Shown here one piece after another: positions 57,701 to 64,000 of a DNA stretch of 64,000 nt. Below the pieces are notes generated by a model. It saw nothing but the letters and a program-made list of their open reading frames with translations. It ran no database searches and was not told the origin of the DNA. The position numbers were made by a program, and so were the translations under genes. Numbering within the stretch: the first letter of the stretch is position 1; each line of letters opens with the position of its first letter. Origin of the DNA: Bicyclus anynana (lineage: Eukaryota; Arthropoda; Insecta; Lepidoptera; Nymphalidae); the NCBI RefSeq assembly GCF_947172395.1, contig NC_069097.1, forward strand, positions 6,556,142 to 6,620,141. Direction: 5' to 3'.

Positions 57701-60700
57701 CTAACTTGTTAGGAGGAGGATGAAAATCCACACCCCTTTCGGTTTCTACACGGCATCGTACCGGAACGCTAAATCGCTTGGCGGTACGTCTTTGCCGATA
57801 GCTTGGCAAGTTCGTTGATGATACTCCCATGATTTGCGGGCGACGGGAGGGGAAGAACTGCGTGGGTATGAAGTCGTGCGCGCGGAGCATCGGTACCCCC
57901 TCCCGGCCCCCGCGGACCATCGGGAGTGTTACGAATGAATTCGCCAAGCTATAGTAAGTATAATTGTTATATTGTTTAATGTTAGATGTATGGTATTGCT
58001 TGAATTTGAAATAATTAAATACACTCGATTGGTTTATTTTTAGTTTTAAGAGCCACTATTATTGTATTGTTTCATAATAATCAGTAGAGACTTACCCGCA
58101 TTAATGAATCCGTTGATTTGAATAAAACCGTTCCGACCATAGTTCTGCCGTCTTCGTCGTCTAAGCCTACGTTCCCGTTGAGTGAATCTTGAGGATTTCG
58201 GAAACCTGAGTCTTTCCAATTACAAAAGAAAATACACAATATTATTATATATTTGAAATAATTGGGAAATACAGAACATCTTCGTTTGTGTTGTCTTTAA
58301 TCTTGAGTTAAATTTTCATGCTGAATCAATTATGCATTTTATATGGGTCATAGCCTCAGACCAATTATTGTATAGGACCTGCCTCGCGAGACATTACATT
58401 TCTGTCAAAGTATATGATCAACGATCTAAAGCGTTTTTAAAAACTGTCTCTATAGAATCGATGTTAATTAGTTGTAATCGTGTTCGTCGGTTAAAGAGCT
58501 CCGTACAAATACCTTTTTGTGTAATTGAATTGTGTGAAAAACGGGCAAAAACTTCTAGTTTAGTATAAGATATATACCAAATCTAAGCTCGTTTTCCAGA
58601 AAATGACAGACAATTTTGTTCGTGACTATGAGTGCGATACAGGTCCTTCTATAATTGGTCTGAGGTCATAGCACAATGCTCGTTACTGAGGAATACAGAA
58701 AGCTATTCATTATTAAGAGTACCTACCATGTTGGAGTGTAAAATCAACATTATGAAATAAAAAAAAAATCGATTACCCCTAAGGAATAGACAACCCAAGT
58801 ATTGTTATTTTATAATGAGCACATAGAAACTAAGTAATATATGAGCTCACCAAACTGTTCTTGTTTATACTGCATCAAGTTAAAGTTCCTCAGGATTTGC
58901 AGCGGATCTTGAGGTTTGTCTGTTAGAAGAGAGATGAAGTCTTAGAAGTTTCAAATATTTTAAAATAATAGTCTATACTAATATTATAAAGCTGAAGGTT
59001 TTTTGTTTGTTTGATTGAACCCGCTAATTTCAGGAACTGGTCCTATTTGAATTTTTTTTTCTGTGTTAGACAGCTCAATTATTGAGGAAGGCTATAGGAT
59101 ATATATTATTTTCGTATTCCTACGGAAACAAGAACCACGCGGGTAAAACCGCGCGGCGTCAGCTAGTTATCTATATTAATATTAAAAAGCTGAAGAGTTT
59201 CTTTGTTTAAACACGCTAATCTCAGGAACTGCTGGTCCGATTTGAAAAATTCTTTCAGAGTTAGATAGCCCATTTATCGAGAAAGGCTATAGATTATATA
59301 TTATCTCCGTGCTCCAACGGGAACAGGAACCACGCGAGTGAAACCGCGCGGCGTCAGCTAGTATTATTATGAAATATTAATCTAAATCTAAGAAATCATA
59401 CCTTCTAATATATTATTTACGTAAATGTAGGTAATGATATTAAAATACAATTAAATAGTAACGAATATATGTATTGTTTATATACTTATTACTCTTTATA
59501 CTAATGAAGATTGTAGTAAGTTTTCACGATTTGGTAAGTATATTAAAATCTATTATAATATTTATTATATAAATAATAATATTTATTCATATAATAATAA
59601 TAAACACCAGCAAAACAAATTTTCTAAAAATATACATTAAGAAACTATAGTACTATCACGGAGATAAAAATAAATAATGAAAATCGTAAAACAGAAGTCC
59701 TCGAAGTAATTCCAAATTGTACGAAGTAAGATTAAAAATTTAATTTAAATTTGGTTACCTGTGCCAGGTACGCGTCGATTAATCCCAGGATTATCAGTCA
59801 ATGTGTCGATTGTGGCTTCGGTAACAACGCCGGGTGGGCCGGGTTTCCCCGGGGGGCCTGGCGGTCCTGGGACGGGGACATACTGCACGCTAGCAGACGG
59901 CGGGCCGGATGGACCCGGGGGTCCCCTGGCCCCGTCTTTCCCCGGTGAGCCCGGTGTTCCGTCGTACCCCCGGTCACCCTTCTCACCTTTTAGCTTCAAT
60001 AAAATTAATGTGGTTTTACATATTTGATACCGTGTAAAGGTGTTTTCAAAAGTAAATTGGAATAATTAGGTGTGAGATAATTCTTAGACTTATTTTTATA
60101 AACATTTTGTTGCATAAAAACAACACGCCATTAACTTGCAAGGGATAGCCATATTTTAGTTAAATAAATAAGGTAAGTTTTTCTAGATAAGTACATACAT
60201 ATACCAAGCTAATTCACTATCTTTGACGTATGCTAGTTAGTAGTAGTAACTTAAACGAAATTGAGATTTTATGTAACAAATGTTATTCGGTGCCTACCAG
60301 TGGATATCATACAGTAGGTTCGTTTTAATAGGTTGATAATAAAGACCAAACGAAAAGGCAACTGATGATAATTTTTCTATTAGGCATGATTGTTGTCATC
60401 AGCAACATTTACTAAATTATAATCACAAAAATACAAAATAACCGACTTTTCTGAAACTATACCTAAGCTCTCATTCGCACGAGAATTTTTTTAACGGACT
60501 TTAAAAAACGTTAGATATAGTATGAATTTAAGTTAAGTTTTTTTACGTCCGTTAAAAAAGCTCTAGTGCGAATGAGGGCTTAAGATCGGTGCATACGAGT
60601 ATGTGACTTGTTTCGACTTGGACGAGATGGGACGTGGAATTCAGGAAAATCCAGGAAATCACATAAAATACACACGAAAGTGTATATACACATCCATCCC

Positions 60701-61989
60701 CTTCTATCCATGCTCCCGTTATACACAGACGAAACTTAGACATGGTGTTTAGATATGTATAACACATAGCGAGTTTTAGTTTCTAAATGAGTATTTGTTT
60801 GGGGTTTTACAAAAAAAAAACTAAGTGTCAAATTTTTGTCGTAAGCCGCGTCGTTAGTGAGCTACTTACCTTTTCAAGAGTCGCTGGCAGGATGCCAGAA
60901 TCTCCTTTTTCGCCTTTAGAACCAGGTGGGCCGGGTTGACCCGGTGCGCCCGGCGGACCCTATTAAAGGCGAATATTGAACGCTTTAGGAATTTACAAAT
61001 AATGCATCAATATTATATCTGGCAGCCAAGATAGCTCAGTGGATATGACCTCTGCCTCCGATTCTGGAAAGGAGTTGTTTCGAATCCGGCCCGGGTATGC
61101 ACAACGTTTCACTTGTGTGCATTTTAAGAAATTAAATATCACGTGTCTTAAACGGTGAAAGAAAAACATCGTGAGAAAAGGTTTCCTCACGATTTCTCTA
61201 GTATGCAGGTGCATACTAGAGAATTTTCTTAATTCTCTGCGTGTGTGAAGTCTGGCAATCCGCATTGGGCCAGCGTGGCTTAAACCCCTCTCATTCTGAG
61301 AGGAGACTCGAGCTCAGCAGTGAGCCGAATATGGGTTGATAAAGATGATTATATCTGAGGCGACTACCATATTAGTTTGTAATATTACACTGAAACAACA
61401 AATTCATACCTACATAAAAGAACCAGTTTCAATAAGTAAGGTTTCTAGTTTCTGCTCTCGATATTTGGATGAGCGGCGTGCAGTGTCCTATCAATATGTT
61501 ACATCATCATCATCATTATTATCAGCCGATGGACGTCCACTGCGGGTCTCTTGCATGGACAGCATCCAGCGCCAGGATCCACCTAGTGGGGGGTCGACCA
61601 ACACTGAGCTTCCAGGTGCGCGGTCACCATTCCAGCACCTTGGGACCCCACGTGCATGATTCGATTACGCAGAGAAAATACAAAAATAACTCGCTGCATC
61701 GCCTGTTAGCAACCAAGTCTCAGGTTCGTAGGTAAACACTAGCAACTGGCACTGTTTGAACGCGAGGAATTTTAGACGAATTTGAATATGTAACATATTC
61801 TTAATATAAATAATAATGTATTATATTTGTTACAGACTAACTTACCGTCCAACCTGGCAACCCAATGTCGCCCGAAGGCCCGTTCGTGCCAGGAACGCCC
61901 GGAGGCCCTGGCAAGCCTGGTGGCCCTCTTGGACCCGGTGCTCCTGGATGACCGCGTTTTCCTCTTGGACCAGTATCTCCTGGATCACC
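48674..61989 (-). CDS. Mp: Multiplexin (collagen XV/XVIII-type) C-terminal part, 11 exons, 5' end outside window
   Basis: Joined exons: 61989-61846, 60959-60870, 59993-59759, 58919-58851, 58205-58096, 57383-57291, 55264-55148, 54357-54227, 53184-53005, 51689-51546, 48758-48674, giving 1398 nt (465 residues plus stop). Residues 1-~137 are interrupted Gly-X-Y collagen; ~138-204 an acidic hinge; ~205-253 the NC1 trimerization domain; ~254-286 a second hinge; 287-~455 endostatin. Family knowledge: multiplexins are secreted basement-membrane collagens, often proteoglycans, that trimerize at NC1 and can release endostatin; in flies they act in motor axon guidance, heart lumen and synapse function. 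The four endostatin cysteines fall at residues 310, 411, 441 and 449, expected to pair 1-4 and 2-3. All introns (645-2787 bp) are GT-AG with compatible phases. The start, signal peptide and N-terminal domains lie beyond 64000. The identity is very secure; exact terminal-exon usage is less so. Confidence 0.95.
48990..49275. mobile_element. MITE with long terminal inverted repeats
   Basis: GTAAATACCGTTAGATTATAATCTA-type left end (near 49007) and TATAGATTATAATCTAACAG right end (near 49234) are inverted, and the similarity extends about 90 bases inwards (AGATTGTAAAC, AAGATTGTAAACC). It lies in the last multiplexin intron. Confidence 0.75.
49677..49816. mobile_element. 140-bp foldback MITE
   Basis: ACAGTGAAATTCATAGATGT on the left versus ACGTCTATGAAATCTACTGT on the right; inner arms ACCCGCTGAGGGTCGAATT and AATTCGACACTCAGCGGGT also pair. 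Confidence 0.8.
50809..50913. mobile_element. 100-bp MITE, copy 1 of 2
   Basis: GTACAGATCGTGCAGATTAA, CTTGACACCTGACTCGAATG, GATGTTTGTACTGTGTTTGT, ACAGGTGTCAACTTAATACG, CACGAGTTAT. Same family as 54675-54772. In the last multiplexin intron. Confidence 0.8.
51038..51436 (+). mobile_element. RTE-type LINE C-terminal fragment with 3' tail
   Basis: Plus strand: RRLKVTQRAMERAMLGVSLR, then a broken RRRTKVTDI segment, then frame 51199-51423 with SQPPTKWTEDNKRVAG, EAYVQQRTSIGC and stop, and ATGATGATG. This is the reverse-transcriptase C terminus of an RTE element, degraded by stops and a frameshift. In the last multiplexin intron, antisense to the gene. Confidence 0.8.
51475..51525 (+). mobile_element. 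Helitron-like family 2 end fragment
   Basis: TAAAAGCGGACGAAGTCACG followed by GGCTATTTATAGTCCGCTAG; similar to the end at 63900-63950. It abuts the donor side of the exon at 51546. Confidence 0.55.
51546..51689 (-). CDS. Mp: Multiplexin exon: endostatin domain, C-terminal part
   Basis: A 144-nt exon, phase 2 at both ends. It completes the conserved Trp (390) and encodes PTKAVWHGTSQSYEPSQDVY, then CDSWHS with the second endostatin cysteine (411), then FGLASSLRSNKLLDQE. The acceptor AG is at 51691-51690 and the donor GTAAG at 51545-51541. An alternative acceptor slightly downstream would lose the conserved Trp-Pro and is rejected. Confidence 0.95.
51810..52077 (-). mobile_element. tRNA-derived SINE, family A, head-truncated
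   Basis: TTCTTTACAAGTTAGCCTTT to CCGGAGATCGAACAGAGGAC; truncated within the tRNA-like head just beyond the B box. In a multiplexin intron. Confidence 0.88.
52771..52959. repeat. Direct repeat 3' of an endostatin exon, copy 1
   Basis: TCGGGACAAATAATCAACTA, CGCACTACATATAGTAAAAA and the block ending GATTAGCCCTGGCACGTTT, all repeated at 53571-53766 in the same orientation. The last 50 bases are almost identical. Confidence 0.85.
53005..53184 (-). CDS. Mp: Multiplexin exon: endostatin domain, central part with an RGD tripeptide
   Basis: A 180-nt exon beginning and ending in phase 2 (residues 331-389, with split codons at both edges). It contains QYIDNFVRWGNREM, then VVNTRGDILFNSWDEMF, then IYSFDGKNVMMDLT, all in endostatin order. 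RGD is at residues 351-353. The acceptor AG is at 53186-53185 and the donor GTAAG at 53004-53000. Because 180 is a multiple of three and both phases are equal, skipping this exon would keep the frame. Direct repeats lie on either side of it. Confidence 0.95.
53571..53766. repeat. Direct repeat 5' of an endostatin exon, copy 2
   Basis: AGTCCGGACAAATAAGTAAC, ACGCACTACAAATAGTAAAA, AATCTTCAAACATCGAAAAT, GATTAGCCCTGGCACGTTT. With copy 1 it brackets the exon at 53005-53184. Confidence 0.85.
54227..54357 (-). CDS. Mp: Multiplexin exon: endostatin domain, N-terminal part
   Basis: A 131-nt exon (residues 287-329 plus two bases of codon 330). It starts LRLAALNVPYNGDLHGVNGA, the classic C-type-lectin-like start of endostatin, includes the first conserved cysteine (NYNCYKDA, residue 310) and ends FRAFISS. 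The acceptor is at 54359-54358 and the donor GTACG at 54226-54222. Endostatin binds heparan sulfate and can act as a signalling fragment. The histidine cluster that binds zinc in mammalian endostatin is not seen here. Confidence 0.95.
54675..54772. mobile_element. 100-bp MITE, copy 2 of 2
   Basis: GTACAGCTCGTGCGGATTGA, CTTGACACCTGGCTCG, AGCCGGGTGTCAAGTTATTG, CGCACGGGTAAC; the arms pair with mismatches. A CTTCTTCTTTTTGAAGTC end piece of another element lies just left of it. Confidence 0.85.
54911..54974. repeat. Pair of 22-bp palindromes
   Basis: TACGAGGTCAATTGACCTCG followed by TA (54911-54932) is a perfect palindrome; a near-perfect relative with TTGATAA at the centre follows at 54953-54974. 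Both lie between CACGTT and AACGTG-like repeats. Probably a small transposon remnant. Confidence 0.75.
55148..55264 (-). CDS. Mp: Multiplexin exon: end of trimerization domain and protease-sensitive hinge
   Basis: A 117-nt phase-0 exon (residues 248-286). LGSFLKVQF closes the trimerization domain; the rest (PGGPTLTPQSMVETSSSGNQ and following) is a Pro/Ser/Thr-rich linker. In vertebrate homologues the equivalent region is where proteases release endostatin; whether it is cleaved here is inference. The acceptor AG is at 55266-55265 and the donor GTAAG at 55147-55143. The preceding intron (55265-57290) contains the hairpin cluster reported separately. Confidence 0.9.
55362..55520 (+). repeat. 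Dispersed repeat, related to 38611-38800
   Basis: ACTTGTAACTATGTAAGAAA, GGATGAAATTTTGCACACGC, GACTAGCTAAGAAACGTCAT, then ATGGCGGCCTCCCCAAGATG. In a multiplexin intron. Confidence 0.75.
55639..55839. repeat. Three consecutive hairpins, the last with perfect 50-bp arms
   Basis: Hairpin 1: 14-bp arms at 55639-55652 and 55657-55670. Hairpin 2: 20-bp arms with two mismatches at 55688-55707 and 55713-55732. Hairpin 3: 50-bp arms without mismatch at 55734-55783 and 55790-55839, loop AGGTAG. All are within the multiplexin intron 55265-57290. Confidence 0.95.
57291..57383 (-). CDS. Mp: Multiplexin exon: core of the NC1 trimerization domain
   Basis: A 93-nt phase-0 exon, 31 residues (217-247), from LGTNIPRGTLAYVLEEQILL to GWQYVL. 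The pattern of a Pro-Arg-Gly-Thr-Leu turn, a hydrophobic strand, Glu-Glu, and a final strand with Gly-Trp is the multiplexin NC1 trimerization fold, which brings the three chains together. The acceptor AG is at 57385-57384 and the donor GTAAG at 57290-57286. Confidence 0.93.
57617..57797 (-). mobile_element. tRNA-derived SINE, family A, head replaced by a MITE
   Basis: Tail TTCTTTACAAGTTAGCCCTT to GGCGGTACGTCTTTGCCGAT, where the SINE stops at the edge of the MITE starting at 57795. The rest of the SINE is not found on the far side. Confidence 0.88.
57795..57954. mobile_element. GC-rich foldback MITE
   Basis: ATAGCTTGGCAAGTTCGTTG on the left and GAATTCGCCAAGCTATAG on the right are inverted; inner GGGCGACGGGAGGGG and CCCCTCCCGGCCCCCG also pair. 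A diverged copy lies at 22879-23021. In a multiplexin intron. Confidence 0.8.
58096..58205 (-). CDS. Mp: Multiplexin exon: acidic hinge and first strand of the NC1 trimerization domain
   Basis: A 110-nt exon that completes codon 180 (Gly) and encodes residues 181-216. An acidic patch (GLDDEDGR) is followed by MVGTVLFKSTDSLMR, which matches the start of the multiplexin trimerization domain (a beta strand followed by a short helix). The acceptor AG is at 58207-58206 and the donor GTAAG at 58095-58091. It ends in phase 0. Confidence 0.9.
58348..58671. mobile_element. MITE with about 30-bp terminal inverted repeats
   Basis: CATAGCCTCAGACCAATTAT then GTATAGGACCT at the left; AGGTCCTTCTATAATTGGTC then TGAGGTCATAG at the right. 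The 78-codon frame inside is not recognisable. In a multiplexin intron. Confidence 0.8.
58851..58919 (-). CDS. Mp: Multiplexin exon: hinge segment
   Basis: A 69-nt exon, phase 1 at both ends, completing codon 157 as Asp and encoding about 22 residues (KPQDPLQILRNFNLMQYKQE and following). The acceptor AG is at 58921-58920 and the donor GTGAG at 58850-58846. It has no collagen repeats; it is a hydrophilic linker between helix and trimerization domain. Support comes from the splice sites and from the unbroken frame on both sides rather than from a recognisable domain. Confidence 0.85.
58974..59167 (+). mobile_element. Helitron-like element, family 1, first of a tandem pair
   Basis: Starts TCTATACTAATATTATAAAG and ends CGCGCGGCGTCAGCTAGT; directly followed by a second copy. 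Confidence 0.8.
59168..59364 (+). mobile_element. Helitron-like element, family 1, second of a tandem pair
   Basis: Starts TATCTATATTAATATTAAAA and ends CGCGCGGCGTCAGCTAGT. Head-to-tail with the copy at 58974-59167, no spacer. Confidence 0.8.
59759..59993 (-). CDS. Mp: Multiplexin exon: end of triple helix and start of hinge
   Basis: A 235-nt exon (residues 79-156 plus the first base of codon 157). It opens LKGEKGDRGYDG, runs through Gly-X-Y repeats broken once by SASVQYVPV, ends the helix with GPPGKPGPPG, then enters a Thr/Asp-rich non-collagen segment that begins VVTEATIDTLTDNPG. The acceptor chosen is AG at 59995-59994, because it keeps phase 0 with the preceding exon; an AG at 59988-59987 would break the frame. 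The donor GTAAC is at 59758-59754. The exon is GC-rich in an AT-rich setting because of Gly/Pro codons. Confidence 0.92.
60204..60318 (+). repeat. 120-bp dispersed repeat
   Basis: CCAAGCTAATTCACTATCTT, AAACGAAATTGAGATTTTAT, GGTGCCTACCAGTGGATATC; relative of 26294-26421. In a multiplexin intron. Confidence 0.65.
60463..60582. mobile_element. 120-bp foldback MITE
   Basis: TAAGCTCTCATTCGCACGAG and TTTTTTTAACGGAC on the left, GTCCGTTAAAAAAGCTCTAG and TGCGAATGAGGGCTTA on the right. In a multiplexin intron. Confidence 0.85.
60870..60959 (-). CDS. Mp: Multiplexin exon: collagen repeats ending in an interruption
   Basis: Phase-0 exon of 90 nt, 30 residues (49-78). Seven Gly-X-Y triplets, starting GPPGAPGQPG and including the charged GSKGEKGDS, are followed by a non-collagenous stretch GILPATLEK that interrupts the helix. 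The acceptor AG is at 60961-60960 and the donor GTAAG at 60869-60865. It joins in frame to the next exon, which resumes GEKGDRG. Such interruptions are a defining feature of multiplexins as opposed to fibrillar collagens. Confidence 0.92.
61024..61350 (+). mobile_element. tRNA-derived SINE, family B, with an internal inverted duplication
   Basis: Head CCAAGATAGCTCAGTGGATA, diverged B box GTTTCGAATCCGG, tail GAGCCGAATATGGGTTGATA. At 61168-61216 the stretch next to CATCGTGAG is followed by its own inverse, giving CTAGTATGCA-GG-TGCATACTAG. In a multiplexin intron. Confidence 0.88.
61502..61735 (-). mobile_element. RTE-type LINE 3' end
   Basis: ATCATCATCATCATTATTAT tail, AGCCGATGGACGTCCACTGC, CACCTAGTGGGGGGTCGACC, then a break near 61660 to the more upstream CGATTACGCAGAG. 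The minus strand encodes the same C-terminal motif as 14670-14903. In a multiplexin intron. Confidence 0.75.
61846..61989 (-). CDS. Mp: Multiplexin exon: 16 uninterrupted Gly-X-Y triplets
   Basis: Phase-0 exon of 144 nt encoding exactly 16 perfect Gly-X-Y triplets (residues 1-48 of the visible part), beginning GDPGDTGPRG and ending GLPGWT. The acceptor AG is at 61991-61990 and the donor GTAAG at 61845-61841. It starts on a glycine codon and is a multiple of 9 nt, as is usual for collagen exons. It forms part of the triple helix. This is the most upstream exon visible; none was found between 61990 and 64000, so the preceding intron is at least 2 kb. Confidence 0.92.
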
Positions 61990-61997
61990 CTTTATAG

Positions 61998-62997
61998 AAA
62001 TAAATAGTCTATTAAAGTCGTTTGATTATAGAACTTTCTTATTGTCAAAGATGATTGAGTAGCTGAAGCGCTGATATAATAAAGACACTACAATTGTGTT
62101 ATGGAATAGTTTTTACTTCTCTTTTTTTTTTAGAAGTCAAAGGCTATTGAGGGTTAGATAAAGAGCGTACGAATATTACATGTTATGTACGAAATAAGTT
62201 TAGTGAACAAGTGTCGAGAAATTCCTATAATACTCGTAGCTAGATTAACTTTGGCAGATTTGATTTTCTAAAACCCCTAATTCTCCTTGAAACTTGATAA
62301 TAAGCCAGGCTAAGTTTACGCTTTGAAGTACGAGTTTGTTATGTATTATAATCTCAACACGAGATTATTAAGATTTTAGATGAGAGACGAAATTTTCCTT
62401 TGAGGTAAAAAAAATGTTCTAATTTGGATTATTCGAATATAAAAAGCTTACATAAATGAAATGCCTAAAAAAGAGTACCTACCTACGTTTCTCATAAATG
62501 GTTGTGTATTTTTATTTAGATTATTTATATAAATTAGATTATCATAGATAATAGAAATGCGTGCAAAAAAGTAATTAACTTTTCCTCTTGATTTGACCTG
62601 TCCCTCAATTCCTGAACTTGATATCAAAAGCTAAACTAGCTAAGTCAAAGACGAAATAAAATAATAATAAACTTTTTCCAACATTATTTACTATTTCAAG
62701 CTGTCCAAGGTAACTGTATTGAAAAGGAAAAGCTCCAGATGTTTCAAGATAAATTTATTGTACTACTCTATTAGAGATTGTTGGAGAAGCAATATTTTAG
62801 AATTTCTCGGGAGATACGAAGGTTCAGAGAAAAACGTGGGATGAATTCATAATACGAAACAATCCATTTTGGCGTGCCTTATTATGTAGGCTCAACAGAG
62901 AAAGTAGAATATTTGCTGTAGATTTGCGATTGGGATCACAGCAGGATAGAGGATTTAGACAAACTCTATGTCAAAGTCCAGTTTGACGGTAAGAATG
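61998..62997. other. Multiplexin intron sequence without exon
   Basis: 62270-62400 is a diverged copy of 53790-53905 (CTTGAAACTTGATAAT, AAGTTTACGCTTTGA). An unassigned open frame at 62804-62986 (KVQRKTWDEFIIRNN and following) ends in TGA; no family was recognised. No Gly-X-Y coding was found. Confidence 0.45.
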
Positions 62998-63530
62998 TAG
63001 CTAACTCCGCGCGGTTTTACCCACGTGGTTCCCGTTCCCGTAGGAGTAACATGTATAGCGATAAATGGGCTGTGTAACACTGAAAGTATTTTTTAAATCG
63101 GAGCAGTAGTTCCTGAGATAAGTGCGTTCAAGCGAACAAAGAAATATACAAACTCGTCAAAATTCAAAATTCATTTATTTCAATTAGGCTTAGTTTACAA
63201 GCACTTTTGAAAGGTCAAGATTATGTCATAATTTAATTTAATCTAATGGTTGTATTAATAGTCGAAAACTTAAAACTAAAGTTACGAGGGTTCCAAACGC
63301 GCCTTGGTCTGTGAAGAGCCCACAACAAACTCAGCCAAGGTTTTTTTTGTTTACCACCATTTTACAAACTTATTTAACACAGTCGTATATTAGAATTTAA
63401 CACCAAGCTTTTTATCATTACTATAATCATTAACACTATAATAAGCCTTTCCCAAAAGCTTGCGTTTAATAAACACTTTGAACTTTTTGAATTTTTTTTT
63501 TCAGTCAGCTTTATAACATTAGTAGGTATT
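62998..63530 (-). mobile_element. Helitron-like family 1 element split by a LINE-tail insertion
   Basis: The hairpin-side portion GCGCGGTTTTACCCACGTGG to AAATATACAAACTCGTCA (62998-63159) and the start-side portion CAGCTTTATAACATTAGTAG (63504-63530) are collinear with 10633-10829. The insert lies between them, bracketed by GTCA-type short direct repeats. Confidence 0.75.
63160..63503 (-). mobile_element. LINE 3' fragment inserted into a Helitron-like element
   Basis: TTCAAAATTCATTTATTTCA, ATTAGGCTTAGTTTACAAGC, CGAGGGTTCCAAACGCGCCT; ends in TTTAATAAACACTTTGAACT and a T run. Confidence 0.7.
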
Positions 63531-63814
63531 GATTATGACAAAACACCTCTGTATTTCGATGGTTAAAAAGTAAACATTTGAATCTGGACAGGAAATCCAT
63601 TACGTTGATACGGATGAATAGCTAACCTTAATTCGTACGTCATTACTCATTAGTAATCCTACTTTCACGACAGAATTAGTATTAAATATTCTTTTACTGT
63701 CGCCAGATTTGTGCCTGCTTGTTTTTTACTATACTAATTCTACAAAAAAAGAAATGAACAAGGAATTTTTATTAGTGAAGCTAATGAATATAAATACGAG
63801 TACTCAGGGAATCG

Positions 63815-63950
63815 AATCATGAAATCTCGAAAACCGATATACAAAGCTGAAATTTGGCAGGGAAGTAGTTTATAGTTATCCACTAAGAACGGATTTTGCG
63901 ATAGGGCCGGATTAAAGAGGTCTAAGGGCGGACGAAGTGACGGGCGTCCG
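63815..63950 (+). mobile_element. Helitron-like element, family 2, 3' part
   Basis: AAGCTGAAATTTGGCAGGGA, GGGCCGGATTAAAGAGGTCT, GGCGGACGAAGTGACGGGCG, TCCGCT; ends near the window edge. Confidence 0.65.
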
Positions 63951-64000
63951 CTTGTATATTATAAGCTATTACAAAAACCTAAAACATACCTACATTTAAC

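Noticed and set aside
59751..60027. Plus-strand proline/glycine-rich frames opposite the collagen exon
   Set aside because: They are antisense shadows of Gly-X-Y coding; splice sites and phase support only the minus strand.

Overview
This window looks like euchromatic DNA from a moth or butterfly (Lepidoptera). The base composition is AT-rich. Two tRNA-derived SINE families recur on both strands. Helitron-like short elements with the starts and hairpin ends typical of Lepidoptera are common, as are RTE-type LINE tails and many small foldback (MITE-like) elements. The order-level call is inference from repeat style and from the one gene; no database search was possible.

One protein-coding gene can be supported. 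It lies on the minus strand at the right end and runs off the window beyond base 64000. Eleven exons between 61989 and 48674 join in frame into 465 codons plus a stop. They encode the C-terminal part of a type XV/XVIII collagen (multiplexin): interrupted Gly-X-Y repeats, a hinge, the small NC1 trimerization domain, a second hinge, and a complete endostatin domain with its four conserved cysteines. Every junction has GT-AG ends and matching phase. A possible alternative last exon at 47785-47857 can be joined in the correct phase through a consensus donor that overlaps the first stop codon. The endostatin domain also carries an RGD tripeptide.

Layout. 1-1982: decayed Ty3/Gypsy LTR retrotransposon with a large internal deletion. 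2000-24500: no gene found; SINEs, Helitron-like elements, LINE tails and MITEs. 24500-42250: the same, with strong perfect hairpins at 30.9 and 32.2-32.4 kb and a 200-base assembly gap (40023-40222) whose two flanks are near-identical. 42250-46350: AT-rich, repeat-poor and without a recognisable gene, apart from a SINE, a Helitron-like pair and one foldback. 46353-46907: a 50-bp-period tandem array in which each unit carries two E-box-type CANNTG motifs. 47500-62000: the multiplexin 3' half, whose introns hold MITEs, SINEs, LINE tails, tandem Helitron-like copies and a cluster of three hairpins, one with perfect 50-bp arms. 62000-64000: intron sequence with nested repeats.

Most open reading frames in the window are short chance frames or antisense shadows of repeats. 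No tRNA or rRNA gene, CRISPR array or bacterial-type operon was found. No new multi-gene system is visible. The most unusual signals are the alternative collagen C terminus, the hairpin cluster in a collagen intron, the E-box minisatellite, and paired tetraloop hairpins in a LINE 3' tail.
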